Source: JAJXUB01 sp047974805 (GTDB lineage Bacteria > Actinomycetota > Actinomycetes > Actinomycetales > Dermatophilaceae). Taken from it: DNA of 25,519 nt. This document shows positions 7,307 through 16,154 of this stretch, piece by piece. Where the stretch lies: NCBI GenBank assembly GCA_047974805.1, contig JBKECS010000088.1, positions 1 to 25,519 of the forward strand, written 5' to 3'. A program made the translations under genes and the position numbers. The first letter of the stretch is position 1; every line of letters starts with the position of its first letter. The notes beneath the pieces were generated by a model. That model had not been told where the DNA came from and made no database searches. It worked only from the letters and a program-made list of their open reading frames with translations.

Positions 7307-7937
7307 GGGCCAAGCCTGCCATGGCCGGCTGACGCTCCCCCGCGTGAACGAGTCGTTGGACCACGAGCAGGTTTGGCACCCAACACAGCCAGGCGACGAT
7401 CGCGTAGGCCATCGCATACGGAACCACAAGGGTTAGCAGCGGAAGTTCCAGGCGCAGCGTGACCCCAGCGAACGCCAGGGCGAACGAGCGCAGTGCCCAC
7501 CGCCGATGAGCCACGACGTGCCCCGCGACGGCGTTGACGATGGCGGTAGCCGTAGTCACCATCCAGGCGAGGCCCAGAAGGAAGAACCCGGCCACCGCCA
7601 CGCCGCCACCTGTGCTGCCGGGCGCCGCGACGACACCTGCGAGGCCGCCGAGGAACGCCACGACGGCATACACCCGGCCGAGCATGCGGTGGCGGTGGCC
7701 GCCTTGCCAGTGGGGATCGAGCTGCCAAGGCAGCACGAGCAGCGCGATGCTGGCGGTCACGATGTGCGCCTTCACAGCAGTGGACATCGAATTCGCGGCC
7801 ACCGTGTCGGGGAGGAACGCGAAGCCGCTCGCGGCAAGGGCGACCCCATATCCGCCGATCGTCAGGCATAGCGCGGTGACGCTCACCAGCGCTGCTCGAC
7901 GTGTGCGGTTGGACATTCGTTGAGATGGCGTTGTCAT
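7155..7937 (-). CDS. DUF2306-type integral membrane protein
   Basis: The 260-residue protein resembles DUF2306 membrane proteins. It has helices around AALVSVTALCLTIGGYGVAL, AHIVTASIALLVLPWQ, RVYAVVAFLGGLAGVV, VAGFFLLGLAWMVTTATAIV and a final pair before WVPNLLVV. The family signatures HRMLGRVYA and HRRWALRSFAL are clear. Function is unknown. ATG 7937 abuts a GGAGGA, which is unusually close; ATG 7919 is the next candidate. The last ~50 residues (Gly/Ala/Arg-rich) are read from the holA N-terminal region in another frame and have no domain character. The native stop may therefore have been lost, or the genes truly overlap by about 150 bp. Confidence 0.78.
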   Translation of the reverse strand: MTTPSQRMSNRTRRAALVSVTALCLTIGGYGVALAASGFAFLPDTVAANSMSTAVKAHIVTASIALLVLPWQLDPHWQGGHRHRMLGRVYAVVAFLGGLAGVVAAPGSTGGGVAVAGFFLLGLAWMVTTATAIVNAVAGHVVAHRRWALRSFALAFAGVTLRLELPLLTLVVPYAMAYAIVAWLCWVPNLLVVQRLVHAGERQPAMAGLAHGARQRTGGGTGQRARAGAAVGAHPGPGDAAGRPGHRDAAGGPTGVRARL

Positions 7938-8061
7938 TCCTCCACCGTGGCCTCGCCTTGGCTGGCGCGGGATCGGGGATGCGCCCCATTGAGTCCCCAA
8001 TCAACCCCGACTGGCCCTGAGGCCGGCTCTTGGGTGCCCCGGAGGGCGACACCGCGGTCGC

Positions 8062-10335
8062 TCAGGTGAGGTCCAGAGTGTCGGCCTCGAGGGTCAGGCC
8101 CAGCGCTGCCGCCCGGGCAGTGACCAGCTCGCTCGTCAGGTCGAGCTGATCGGCGATCTCCGCCACGGTGGCGCCCACCTCGACGCCGTCCCGCAACTCG
8201 CCGTCCTGCTCGCTCGTCCACGCGTGTCCCAACGTCACCGCGGTGCGGGGAGACTGCGCCACCGGCGGCGGCGCGGCCACTGGACGGCGCGGCGAATCGG
8301 CTCCGCCCAGGCCTTCGTGCGCCCGCGCGCTCTTGCCCTTCGAAGCGCCGGTCAGCCCGCGCTTTGCCGGTTCAGCGACCGGCAGCACCGGCGGTGCGGT
8401 CTCGTCGAGTCGGCGCAGTGCACCCAACACCAGCTCTCGATCGACGGTGGGCCAGAACGGGGGCAACGAACGTTGCAGGAAGCCGGCATAACGCGCCGTC
8501 GTCATCCGGGAATCGAGGAAGGCGACCACGCCCCGGTCGTCGGCGCGACGGATCAATCGTCCCGCACCCTGAGCCAGTCGCAACGCCGCGTGGGTTGCCG
8601 AGACCGCCATGAAGCCGTTGCCGCCCATCTTCGCGATGGCTTCGGTGCGGGCGGAGGACAACGGATCGTCCGGGCGCGGGAACGGGATGCGGTCGATGAC
8701 GACGAGTTGACAGCTCGGCCCGGGCACGTCGACGCCCTGCCACAGAGTCAGGGTGCCGAACAGGCACACGGTGGCGTCGGCGGCGAACTGACGCACCAGC
8801 GTGGTCACCTGGTCCTCTCCCTGGCACAGAATGCTCAGCCCGGCCTGCTCCACGCGTGGGCGCAGAATCTCGGCGGCGTCCCGGGCGGCACGCATCGAGG
8901 AGAACAACCCGAGGGTGCGTCCACCGGCGGCGAGCATGAGGGCCTCGATCTCGTCGACCGTGTGTGACGCGATCGGTCCACGCCCCGGTGCCGGCAAGTG
9001 CTTGGCGACATAGGCGATCGCCTGCGCCGGGTAGTCAAACGGGGAACCGACGTCCAGTCCCTCCCACGCCGGGGCCCCTGGGGAGCGCAAACCCATGGTG
9101 CCGGCGAGTGCATCGAAGGAACCGCCAAGTTCCAACGTCGCCGAGGTCAGGACCACGGTGCGGTCGGGGAAGAGCTTGTCGCGCAGCACCTCGGCCACGC
9201 TCATCGGCGCAACATGAAGCACGCTGCCCCGGCGCTCGTCTCGGGTGACCCACACGACGTCGAGCGGACGACCCTCCAAGATCCGCCCGCACACATCGAA
9301 GACCTCATCGACCGCTGCTCGGGCCACTTGGTCCGCGCCGTCCGCCTCGTCGCCGCGCTCTGGTTTCAGAGCCGACTGCATGGCCCGTGCGCCGTCCCGC
9401 CCACGCACCAGAGCCAACGCCAACCCATCCGGTATGCCGTGCTGCAGCCGGCCCTCCGGCAGATCATCCAACGCGCTCTGCAGCGCGGAAGCGGCGTCCT
9501 CAAGGTCGCCGGCGGGCTCGGCGGACCGGCGGCGAGCCTTGCGAGCCGCCGCAGTCACGGTGCCGGCGGTCAGTTCATCGGAGATGGTCGAGGTCACCCG
9601 GTCGACGAGTTCGTGACCCTCGTCGATGACCAGGAGGCTGTGTTCGGGCAGCATCGCCCGACCCTCGAATGCGTCGATCGCCATGAAGGAGTGGTTGGTG
9701 ACGATGATGTCGACATCGCGGGCCGCCTCCCGGGAACGCTCCACAAAACACTCCCCCACCAAGGGACATCTGCCGCCCAGACACTCCTCGGCCGAAACCG
9801 ACACCTGGCGCCAGGCGCGCTCCGACACCCCCGGCACCAACTCGTCCCGATCTCCCGATTCGGTCTCCTCAGCCCAGGCGCGCAGCCGGACAACCTCGGC
9901 TCCGAGCCGTCCGACGCCCTCGTCCACTTCCTTGACGCCGAGCAGGGCGCCTTCGTCCTCGTCCGGGAATCCACCGTGCAGCTTGTTGACGCATACGTAG
10001 TTTCGGCGCCCCTTGACCAGCGCATACGTAGGTTCTCGTGCCAGCAAGGGGCCGAGGGCTTCGGCCAGTCGTGGCATATCACGGTCGACGATCTGCGATT
10101 GCAGCGCCAGCGTCGCGGTGGCCACGACCGCCGGCCTGCCGCTGTCCTGGGCATGGGCCAGCGCCGGCACGAGATAGGCCAGGGACTTGCCGGTGCCGGT
10201 CCCGGCCTGGACGAGCAAGTGCACTCCGGAGTCGATGGCCTGCACCACCGCGTGGGCCATGTCGACCTGACCGGCGCGTTCGATCCCCCCGATCGCCTCG
10301 ACCGCGGCATGCAGCAACGTGTCGAGGTCAGGCAT
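8062..10335 (-). CDS. dinG: DinG/XPD-family ATP-dependent DNA helicase with Fe-S motif
   Basis: The 757-residue protein is a superfamily 2 iron-sulfur helicase of the DinG/YoaA type, expected to unwind damaged or structured DNA 5'-3'. Motifs: Walker A QAGTGTGKS (43-51); four cysteines C115, C185, C190 and C196 in the Fe-S position; Walker B box DEGH (238-241) instead of DEAH; TSATL (motif III region); and QGAGRLIRR (motif VI). A ~130-residue C-terminal extension after residue ~625 is basic and Pro-rich, then ends in a small helical segment (AEIADQLDLTSELVTARAAA) that looks like a DNA-binding helix-turn-helix. The start is ATG 10335, 42 bp after the ROK kinase gene, so it may be co-transcribed with the sugar operon. 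The symbol is a family-level name. Confidence 0.92.
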   Translation of the reverse strand: MPDLDTLLHAAVEAIGGIERAGQVDMAHAVVQAIDSGVHLLVQAGTGTGKSLAYLVPALAHAQDSGRPAVVATATLALQSQIVDRDMPRLAEALGPLLAREPTYALVKGRRNYVCVNKLHGGFPDEDEGALLGVKEVDEGVGRLGAEVVRLRAWAEETESGDRDELVPGVSERAWRQVSVSAEECLGGRCPLVGECFVERSREAARDVDIIVTNHSFMAIDAFEGRAMLPEHSLLVIDEGHELVDRVTSTISDELTAGTVTAAARKARRRSAEPAGDLEDAASALQSALDDLPEGRLQHGIPDGLALALVRGRDGARAMQSALKPERGDEADGADQVARAAVDEVFDVCGRILEGRPLDVVWVTRDERRGSVLHVAPMSVAEVLRDKLFPDRTVVLTSATLELGGSFDALAGTMGLRSPGAPAWEGLDVGSPFDYPAQAIAYVAKHLPAPGRGPIASHTVDEIEALMLAAGGRTLGLFSSMRAARDAAEILRPRVEQAGLSILCQGEDQVTTLVRQFAADATVCLFGTLTLWQGVDVPGPSCQLVVIDRIPFPRPDDPLSSARTEAIAKMGGNGFMAVSATHAALRLAQGAGRLIRRADDRGVVAFLDSRMTTARYAGFLQRSLPPFWPTVDRELVLGALRRLDETAPPVLPVAEPAKRGLTGASKGKSARAHEGLGGADSPRRPVAAPPPVAQSPRTAVTLGHAWTSEQDGELRDGVEVGATVAEIADQLDLTSELVTARAAALGLTLEADTLDLT

Positions 10336-10377
10336 AACGGACAGCCTAGATCGCCCGATCTCCCCCGAGCCGAGCCC

Positions 10378-11298
10378 TCACCCGATCGCCGCGAGCGCCA
10401 CCGCGGCAGCGCCGAACAGGCCGGCGTCGGCACCAGTCCTTGCGATGCGCAGTGGCGGCGGTGCCGGACGACCGCTCACCCGGTCCTCGTACGCCTGCCG
10501 GGCAGCCTGCACGAGCAGCGAGCCGGAACTTCCCAGTCCACCCCCGAGAACCACGATGTCGGGGTCGAGGCAGGCGACCAACGCGGCCATTCCACGGCCC
10601 AGCGCCATCCCCGATTCCGTGAGCAGCCGGCCGGCTATGACGTCTCCGTCCCCGGCCGCCGAGGTGAGCTCTCTAGTCGTCCGCGCCAGCCCGGTCTGCT
10701 GCGCCGCACGGGCGGCAAGGCCTGCACCGGAGGCGAACGACTCGAGATTCACCGAGGTTGGTGTCGGCCAGTCCGCGCCGGCTATCCCGGGAACGGGGAA
10801 CTCCCCGAACCCGATGGCCTCGCCCCGGGCTCCCCGCCACGGCTGGCCGTCGATCACCATGACGGCGGACAACCCGGTCCCCAGCGACACGTAGAGCATC
10901 GAATCGGCGCCGCGACCCTCGCCGAACCTCGTCTCCCCCAGGGCACCCAGCCGGACATCGGATTCGACGACGAGGGGTTCGCCGTCCAGACACAGCGCCG
11001 TCGACAGCACCTCCGTCGGCTGTCGGGCCCAGGTCAGGACCTCGGTGGAGGTCAGGCGGCCGTGAGTATCGACATACTCCGGCCACCCGGTGCCGATCGC
11101 TACCGGTGCCGGCAGGCCGTCGGCCCGGGTGGTGCGGAGAAGATCGGCCGCAGCACCGGCCACCCGCTCAACATCATCTCCACCGCTACGGGTCGGGACA
11201 CTCTGCCGGGCCAGCACCGTGCCGGTGTCGTCGATAAGGGCCAGAGCGCTCTTCGTCCCTCCGACGTCGATCCCGAGAACGACGAGCGGATCTGCCAT
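10378..11298 (-). CDS. ROK-family sugar kinase lacking the zinc motif
   Basis: The 306-residue protein has the ROK/ASKHA fold. Visible are the phosphate-1 loop GIDVGGTK (9-16), SLGTGLSAV, a SDVRLGALGE block where the family normally has NDANxxxxGE (the catalytic Asp is kept), and an adenosine-binding VLGGGLG. The usual zinc site (His of GEIGH and CxCGxxGCxE) is absent: the protein reads GEAIGFGEFPV and then goes to NLESFASGAGL without cysteines. Zn-less ROK kinases exist but are the minority, so substrate inference from glucokinase is weak. The start is ATG 11298, sharing one base with the GntR stop (TGATG). Role inferred from context: phosphorylation of the sugar imported by the operon's ABC transporter. 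Confidence 0.85.
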   Translation of the reverse strand: MADPLVVLGIDVGGTKSALALIDDTGTVLARQSVPTRSGGDDVERVAGAAADLLRTTRADGLPAPVAIGTGWPEYVDTHGRLTSTEVLTWARQPTEVLSTALCLDGEPLVVESDVRLGALGETRFGEGRGADSMLYVSLGTGLSAVMVIDGQPWRGARGEAIGFGEFPVPGIAGADWPTPTSVNLESFASGAGLAARAAQQTGLARTTRELTSAAGDGDVIAGRLLTESGMALGRGMAALVACLDPDIVVLGGGLGSSGSLLVQAARQAYEDRVSGRPAPPPLRIARTGADAGLFGAAAVALAAIG

Positions 11299-12053
11299 CA
11301 CGACTGCTCCGGGTGACGAAACAGGGTTGCCTGGAAGCGGTAGGACTCGTTCCGATACACGACACGACCTAAGAGCAGGGGCACACCAGCGGCGTCACGC
11401 CCTACCTCTTCGCCGACGAGCATGGGCGCTCCCCGCTCCACGCCGAGTTCGCGGGCCTCAACGGTCCCGGCACCGACGGCGCTCACGGTGTAGTCGCTGC
11501 GGGCGATGTGCACCCCCAGGGTGTCCATGGCGGCATACAGCGACCCTGAGCTGAGATCGACCTCATCGATCCCCGGAACGCGCGACGGGACGACAATGCT
11601 GCGATCGACGCAGGTCGGCACCTCATCGAGGGTGCGCACTCGGAGGAGGTCGAGCACGTCGGAGGCGGGAGCGATCTCCAGCGCGTCGGCTTCTTCCAGC
11701 CCTGCTGGGCGGATCTCGCGGGCCAGCAGCAGGGTTCCCGGACGCAATCCGCGCGCCTGCGCCATCTCGGAGAAGGACTGCAGCGCAACCCCCTCCGTTG
11801 TCGTCATGTTCCCGGCGACGAACCATCCCCGCCACGGGCTGGATTCGATGACGCCCTCCCGCTCCAGGGCCGAGAGGGCGCCCCGGACCACGGTGCGGCT
11901 GACCCCGACCGCAGCGGCCAGATCGCGCTCACCGGGCAACTTCTCCCGCGGGCCGTAGCCGCCGTTACCGATCATCTCGATAATGCGGGCCCTTGCCCTC
12001 CGGGCGCTCGGCCCCAGCGCAGCAACACCCGAGGGTTCAGGGTCAGTCTTCAC
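11298..12053 (-). CDS. GntR-family regulator with UTRA effector domain (HutC type)
   Basis: About 251 residues. The N-terminal winged helix-turn-helix spans ARARIIEMIGNGGYGPREKL through ERDLAAAVGVSRTVVRGALS and EREGVIE. A UTRA-like ligand domain follows (from about residue 90, with EIRPAGLEEADALEI, VDRSIVVP and LLLGRVVYRNESYRF). UTRA regulators such as DasR and NagR bind sugar phosphates. The start is uncertain: GTG 12053 has AGG 9 nt upstream, while ATG 12062 has that AGG directly adjacent. Either overlaps the end of the NagB-like gene. Its likely operator is the tandem TAGxCCAGT site at 18203-18220 in front of the first operon gene. Confidence 0.88.
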   Translation of the reverse strand: MKTDPEPSGVAALGPSARRARARIIEMIGNGGYGPREKLPGERDLAAAVGVSRTVVRGALSALEREGVIESSPWRGWFVAGNMTTTEGVALQSFSEMAQARGLRPGTLLLAREIRPAGLEEADALEIAPASDVLDLLRVRTLDEVPTCVDRSIVVPSRVPGIDEVDLSSGSLYAAMDTLGVHIARSDYTVSAVGAGTVEARELGVERGAPMLVGEEVGRDAAGVPLLLGRVVYRNESYRFQATLFRHPEQS

Positions 12054-12849
12054 TCGTGGCATCCTGCCCGGCGTGCCCGCCGGCCGCGGCCGCATCGGCA
12101 TAAATCGCGCCCCCGGGGACGAGGTGGACCACGGTCGCCGGCCACTGCGAGTCGTACCCGGTGACACTGGTCAGGCGGCGGTAGGCCTCTCGCTTGCCCA
12201 AACCATGCACGACCAAGGCTGCCTCGTGACTCGTCGAGGCGATGGTGCCGACTCCAACCGTGACTCCATGCGTGGGCACCTCGTCCAGTCCGGCGAAGTC
12301 AGGGAAGGTCGCGAGGTTGTCGATCCGGGTCTGGCGCGCCAACTGCACCACCGCCGTCCGCGAGTCAGCGTCTGTCCCGGGCGGGTTGAACGCCACGTGG
12401 CCGTCACCGGCGCCTGTGGCGAGAATGAAGAAGTCGATCCCGCCGACTGACTCCAGCAGACGGTCGTAGGCCGACGGGTCGCCGGGGTCGGGAAGGTAGA
12501 CCTGCTCGAGAGGTATCTGCCGGGAAGGCATCAACCCCCGGTTGAGCACGTCGCGGATCTCCCGCTGAGCGAACCGTTCGCAGGAATTGTGTCGGTCGGC
12601 CGGGATCCGCCGCCACCTCCCAGGCCCTCCCATCACGTAGTCGTCCATCATGACGATGTGCACCCTGGCCAGGTCCAGTTCCCGACGTTTGGCCTCGTCG
12701 GCGAGCGCGGCATACGTCGTCACGGGGCTGCGCCCCCCGGGACAGCCGAGGTAGAAGTCCCCGGCCGTGGCGTCGATGCGATCGGCAATGCGGCGGGCAA
12801 CCCGCTCACCCACGGCGCGGGGGTCGGGGAGGATGTGGACGGCGGTCAT
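12043..12849 (-). CDS. NagB-like glucosamine-6-phosphate deaminase/6-phosphogluconolactonase-fold enzyme, variant active site
   Basis: The 268-residue protein belongs to the NagB/RpiA/6PGL-like fold. It keeps PGGRSP for phosphate binding (37-42), MDDY (68-71; D69 aligns with the NagB catalytic base), and DGHVAFN (149-155) with the catalytic Asp and His. In glucosamine-6-phosphate deaminases the next residue is Glu (FNEP), which pairs with the His; here it is Pro (FNPP, P156). Substrate or reaction therefore probably differ from classic NagB, although SRT and the C-terminal part are kept. ATG 12849 lies 1 nt after the permease stop, with AAGGAG just upstream. It is part of the eight-gene sugar operon and overlaps the GntR gene by 11-20 bp. 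Confidence 0.83.
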   Translation of the reverse strand: MTAVHILPDPRAVGERVARRIADRIDATAGDFYLGCPGGRSPVTTYAALADEAKRRELDLARVHIVMMDDYVMGGPGRWRRIPADRHNSCERFAQREIRDVLNRGLMPSRQIPLEQVYLPDPGDPSAYDRLLESVGGIDFFILATGAGDGHVAFNPPGTDADSRTAVVQLARQTRIDNLATFPDFAGLDEVPTHGVTVGVGTIASTSHEAALVVHGLGKREAYRRLTSVTGYDSQWPATVVHLVPGGAIYADAAAAGGHAGQDATSED

Positions 12850-12850
12850 G

Positions 12851-13681
12851 TCACTCCTTGACGGCGCCGGCGGCGACCCCGGTGATGAACCGGCGTTGAA
12901 GCACGACGTAGAAGAGCAGGATGGGCAGGGCAACGAGCACGGCAGCGGCCGCGGTCGTTCCGGGATCGAAGTTGCGGGTGTTCCCGGCGAAGAAGGACAG
13001 GGCAAGCGGAGCCGTCTGAACGTCGGGGTTTTGTGCCACGAGCACCAGTGGCATGAGGAACTCGTTCCAGGTGAACAGGAACAACAGGGTTGCCAGCGTC
13101 TGAATCCCCGAGGTGGAGATGGGCAGATAGACCGACACAAGTGTCCGCAAGCGGCCGGCGCCATCGACCCGGGCGGCGTCTTGGAGCCCGGGCGGGACGC
13201 CGTCGAAGACGGTCCGCATCCAGAAGACCCCCAACGAGACGGACGTCGCCACCTGCGGCAGGATCAGCGCCCAATAGGTGTTGAGCAGGCCGAGTCCCTG
13301 CAGCTGGTAGTACAGCGGCACGATGATGCCCTCGTAGGGCATGACCAGTCCGATAAGCAGGAATGCCACGAGCACGGACCGGCCCGGGAAACGGATCGTG
13401 GAGATGGCATACCCGGCAAGGGTGCTGACGATGACCGAGAGGACGACCACCCCCACTGCGACCACAAGCGAGGAGAACAACGCACGGGAGAAGCCACCTT
13501 CGGTCCAGGCCGCCGAGAAGTTCGCCAGGGTGGGATGGCTCGGAATGGCGAACCCGGCGACGTGTTCCTCCTTGGGAGTGAACGCCAAGGCGACGATGGT
13601 GACGAAGGGGTAAAGGGCGATCAGCGCCGCAATGACGAGGATGGCATGGCCGAGGAACCTCTCGGCCGGGCTGCGCCTCAT
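12851..13681 (-). CDS. ABC sugar transporter permease, MalG-like (CUT1)
   Basis: The 276-residue inner-membrane protein has about six helices, beginning LGHAILVIAALIALYPFV. It carries the cytoplasmic EAA-type loop LQDAARVDGAGRLRTL that docks on the ATPase. The C-terminal QRRFITGVAAGAVKE is typical of MalG-type permeases. It pairs with the upstream MalF-like permease. ATG 13681 overlaps that gene's stop as ATGA. A longer in-frame start (13729) would run into the upstream gene and is less likely. No ATPase gene is present in the operon, so the shared MsiK-type ATPase used by many actinobacterial CUT1 systems is the probable partner (inference). Confidence 0.93.
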   Translation of the reverse strand: MRRSPAERFLGHAILVIAALIALYPFVTIVALAFTPKEEHVAGFAIPSHPTLANFSAAWTEGGFSRALFSSLVVAVGVVVLSVIVSTLAGYAISTIRFPGRSVLVAFLLIGLVMPYEGIIVPLYYQLQGLGLLNTYWALILPQVATSVSLGVFWMRTVFDGVPPGLQDAARVDGAGRLRTLVSVYLPISTSGIQTLATLLFLFTWNEFLMPLVLVAQNPDVQTAPLALSFFAGNTRNFDPGTTAAAAVLVALPILLFYVVLQRRFITGVAAGAVKE

Positions 13682-14604
13682 CGTGCATCCCGACGAAGCC
13701 GCAGGGAGCGGCTCGGATCGGCCAGCCACATGACCGCGCCGAGGACGGCGAGAATGAGCAGGGTCAACAGGACGGACAGCGCCGATGCGCGACCGACTCC
13801 GTGGGTCAGGAAGGCCTCCCGGTAGACGTAATAGCTCGGCACCGTCGTCGAGGTGCCCGGCCCGCCGGAGGTGGTGTTCCAGACGATGTCGAAGTTGCGC
13901 AGGGCCGCGGTGATCATCAAAACCAGGGCAACCCTGATCTCGCCTCTGATGCTGGGCAACGTGACCGCGAAGAACTCACGGATCGGCCCTGCCCCGTCGA
14001 CCTCGGCAGCCTCGTACAGCTCGGTGGGGATGCGCTGCACCCCGGCGACGAAGAGGACGAAGGCCAGCCCGAACATGACCCAGGACCCGATGAGACCCAC
14101 CGACGGTAGCGCGCTGCCAAAATCGCCGAGCCAGGCCCGGGCCCACGACGCAAGTCCCACGGCGCCGAGCATCTGGTTCAATGGGCCGTTCTCGGCGTAG
14201 ATCCAGCGCCAGGCGATGGCGACGACGACCGAGGAGAGGATATAGGGGACGAAGAGGGCGGCTCGGAAGAAGGTCAGTCCGCGGACCGTGATCCGGGAGA
14301 TGATCCCGACGATGACCAATGCCAGGACGATGGGGACTACGGCGTAGAAGACGATGAACGCCAAGGAGTGGATCACCGCCTCACGGATCAGCGGATCGTC
14401 GATGACGTCGGCATAGTTCGCCAGACCCACGCTGGTGGCCGTGGTGATCCCGTCCCAATCGAAGGTGGAGATCCACACCGACTGGGCCACTGGCTGGACG
14501 AGAAAGTAGACATAGAACGCCAGCGCTGGCAGGGCGAACCCGTATGCCGCCAGCGTGTCTCGCCAGCGAGCGCGAGCATGCGGCCGAGGGTCGATTGTCG
14601 CCAT
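13678..14604 (-). CDS. ABC sugar transporter permease, MalF-like (CUT1)
   Basis: The 308-residue membrane protein has about six helices, starting AYGFALPALAFYVYFLVQPV, with WISTFDWDG after the first helix as in UgpA/MalF-type permeases. The EAA loop reads YEAAEVDGAGPIREF, and NTTSGGPGTST precedes the last helices. ATG 14604 was chosen because AAGGAG lies 8 nt upstream; the longer in-frame start at 14637 has no such site. It is separated from the binding-protein gene by 116 bp holding a strong hairpin, while the following permease overlaps it by 4 bp. Confidence 0.94.
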   Translation of the reverse strand: MATIDPRPHARARWRDTLAAYGFALPALAFYVYFLVQPVAQSVWISTFDWDGITTATSVGLANYADVIDDPLIREAVIHSLAFIVFYAVVPIVLALVIVGIISRITVRGLTFFRAALFVPYILSSVVVAIAWRWIYAENGPLNQMLGAVGLASWARAWLGDFGSALPSVGLIGSWVMFGLAFVLFVAGVQRIPTELYEAAEVDGAGPIREFFAVTLPSIRGEIRVALVLMITAALRNFDIVWNTTSGGPGTSTTVPSYYVYREAFLTHGVGRASALSVLLTLLILAVLGAVMWLADPSRSLRLRRDAR

Positions 14605-14676
14605 AGGGATCTCTCCTTTCCACGGAGGGGGAGGCACAACGGTGGATTGCAGCTGGTGGGCGGCGATGTCGGCCGG

Positions 14677-14710
14677 GCGGCGGGGATGCGAGTGCCTCGG
14701 TCCCCGCCGC
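14677..14710 (-). promoter_or_regulatory. Intercistronic hairpin between binding-protein and permease genes
   Basis: A perfect 10-bp stem (GCGGCGGGGA/TCCCCGCCGC) encloses 14 nt that can form a further 4-bp stem (CGAG/CTCG) with a 3-nt loop. It starts 10 nt after the binding-protein stop. In sugar ABC operons such structures often protect or end most of the transcript so the binding protein is made in excess over the permeases. That role is inferred here. Confidence 0.65.
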
Positions 14711-14720
14711 GCGGTGGTGG

Positions 14721-16109
14721 CTACTGCCTCTTGGCCTGGAAGGAGTCCCAGTCCTGCTGCACGGCGGCGGTCAGATCGCTCGGGCTGATCCGGCCAGCCA
14801 TAAGCTCCTGCAGCTTGGCGGTGAACGTGTCGAACATGGTGTCGGTTGCCCAGTCGTACCAGTACAGTGAGCCGCTCGAGCCGAGCTGGTCCTTGGACGC
14901 CTTGACCAGGTCGCTGAACATCAGATCGGTGCTGTTCACACCGTCCGCGGCAATCGGGACGCGGTTGACCGCGACGAGCTCGACGGCGTTCTTGGGGTCG
15001 TTGATCATGCCGACAAAGGCAATGGCGGCCGGGGTCTTGGAAGACTTGTTGCTGATGTGCCAGTTCAGTCCGAACGAACCGGAGGAGGCATGCGATGCCG
15101 TGTCACCGGAGGGGGCGGCCATGAATCCGAAGGTGTTGCCGTCCTTGACCGTGCCCGCCTGCCAGTTGCCGGCGAAGAGAAAGACTCCCTGACCCTTGGC
15201 GAAGTTCGCGGCCGCATCGTCGGGACTCATCGCGTCGTACCCCTTGGAGAAGTACCCCGCCTTGACCCAGTCGCTCCAGGTCTGCAGCGCCGCGGCGTTG
15301 GTGTCGCTGGCGAAGGTGGCGCCGGAGGAACCGGTGATCCAGGCGACCGTGTCGGCCGGCTTGGTCATCGCCCCTTGGACCACGGAGAAGGCCTGCATGG
15401 CCGTCGCCTTGTCGGCGTTGCCCAGTTCGATCGGGGTCTCTCCGCCGTCCTTGGCCTTCTTCAGCGCTGCCTCAAGGTCGGCGAAGGTCTGCGGCGGCTG
15501 AATGCCGAGCTTGGTCAATTTGGTCTTGTTGTAGAAGATGCCGACCATTTGGTTGTCGGGGGCCAGGCCGTACAGGGTGCCCGAACCGAAGGTCTTGCCG
15601 TCATCGGACCACTGCAGCTGACTGATCGCCGCGCCTGCAACAGCCCGCCACCCGTAGGCGTCGGCGACATCGTCGAGCGGACGCAGCAAGCCCGCCTTGA
15701 CCAGGGCGCCGTCGGTGGCCCAACCCTGGTTGCCCTGGGCGACGTCCGGGGCGTTGGTGGAGTTCATGGCGTTGAGGACCGTGGCGGTCAGGTCGTTGAA
15801 GCTCTTGTACTGCACATCGACCTTGACGTTGGTGAACTGCTTCTCGTAGGCCGGGACAACCCGCCCCAGCAGATCCTGCTCGCCCTGGTCGGCCCACACC
15901 GACAGGGTGATGTCGCCGAGCTTGGCGACCTCCTCGGCCGTGACCGGAGCGGTGATTCCGGCGCCGGAGCCGGTCGAGGTGGCGCCGGAGGTCGACGGCG
16001 AGGTCGAGCCGGGTGCCGAACACGCGGCGAGGGACATCGCGGCGACGGCCAGCGAGGCGGCAGCAAGCCGGGTGCTCCGGCGGCCGATCCGCGGGGATGT
16101 GTCGTGCAT
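14721..16109 (-). CDS. Sugar ABC transporter substrate-binding lipoprotein (CUT1 family)
   Basis: The 462-residue lipoprotein has a basic N-terminus, a hydrophobic stretch and a lipobox SLAAC with Cys30, followed by a Ser/Thr/Gly-rich linker. The mature part looks like a family 1 extracellular sugar-binding protein: ITLSVWADQGEQDLLGRVVP at the first strand, FNDLTATVLNAMNS, and VGIFYNKTKLTKLG, the typical hinge region. The ligand cannot be read from sequence. ATG 16109 has GGAAGGA 8 nt upstream. It is followed by the intercistronic hairpin and the two permeases, and preceded at 45 bp by the isomerase gene. Role: captures the sugar outside the membrane. Confidence 0.95.
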   Translation of the reverse strand: MHDTSPRIGRRSTRLAAASLAVAAMSLAACSAPGSTSPSTSGATSTGSGAGITAPVTAEEVAKLGDITLSVWADQGEQDLLGRVVPAYEKQFTNVKVDVQYKSFNDLTATVLNAMNSTNAPDVAQGNQGWATDGALVKAGLLRPLDDVADAYGWRAVAGAAISQLQWSDDGKTFGSGTLYGLAPDNQMVGIFYNKTKLTKLGIQPPQTFADLEAALKKAKDGGETPIELGNADKATAMQAFSVVQGAMTKPADTVAWITGSSGATFASDTNAAALQTWSDWVKAGYFSKGYDAMSPDDAAANFAKGQGVFLFAGNWQAGTVKDGNTFGFMAAPSGDTASHASSGSFGLNWHISNKSSKTPAAIAFVGMINDPKNAVELVAVNRVPIAADGVNSTDLMFSDLVKASKDQLGSSGSLYWYDWATDTMFDTFTAKLQELMAGRISPSDLTAAVQQDWDSFQAKRQ

Positions 16110-16154
16110 GAGGGGATTCCTTCCGGTGGTGGTGCCTTTGTTGGGATGGGGATG

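Noticed and set aside
8998..11316. 772-residue plus-strand open frame
   Set aside because: It is antisense to DinG helicase and ROK kinase genes; composition is Arg/Gly/His-rich shadow sequence.
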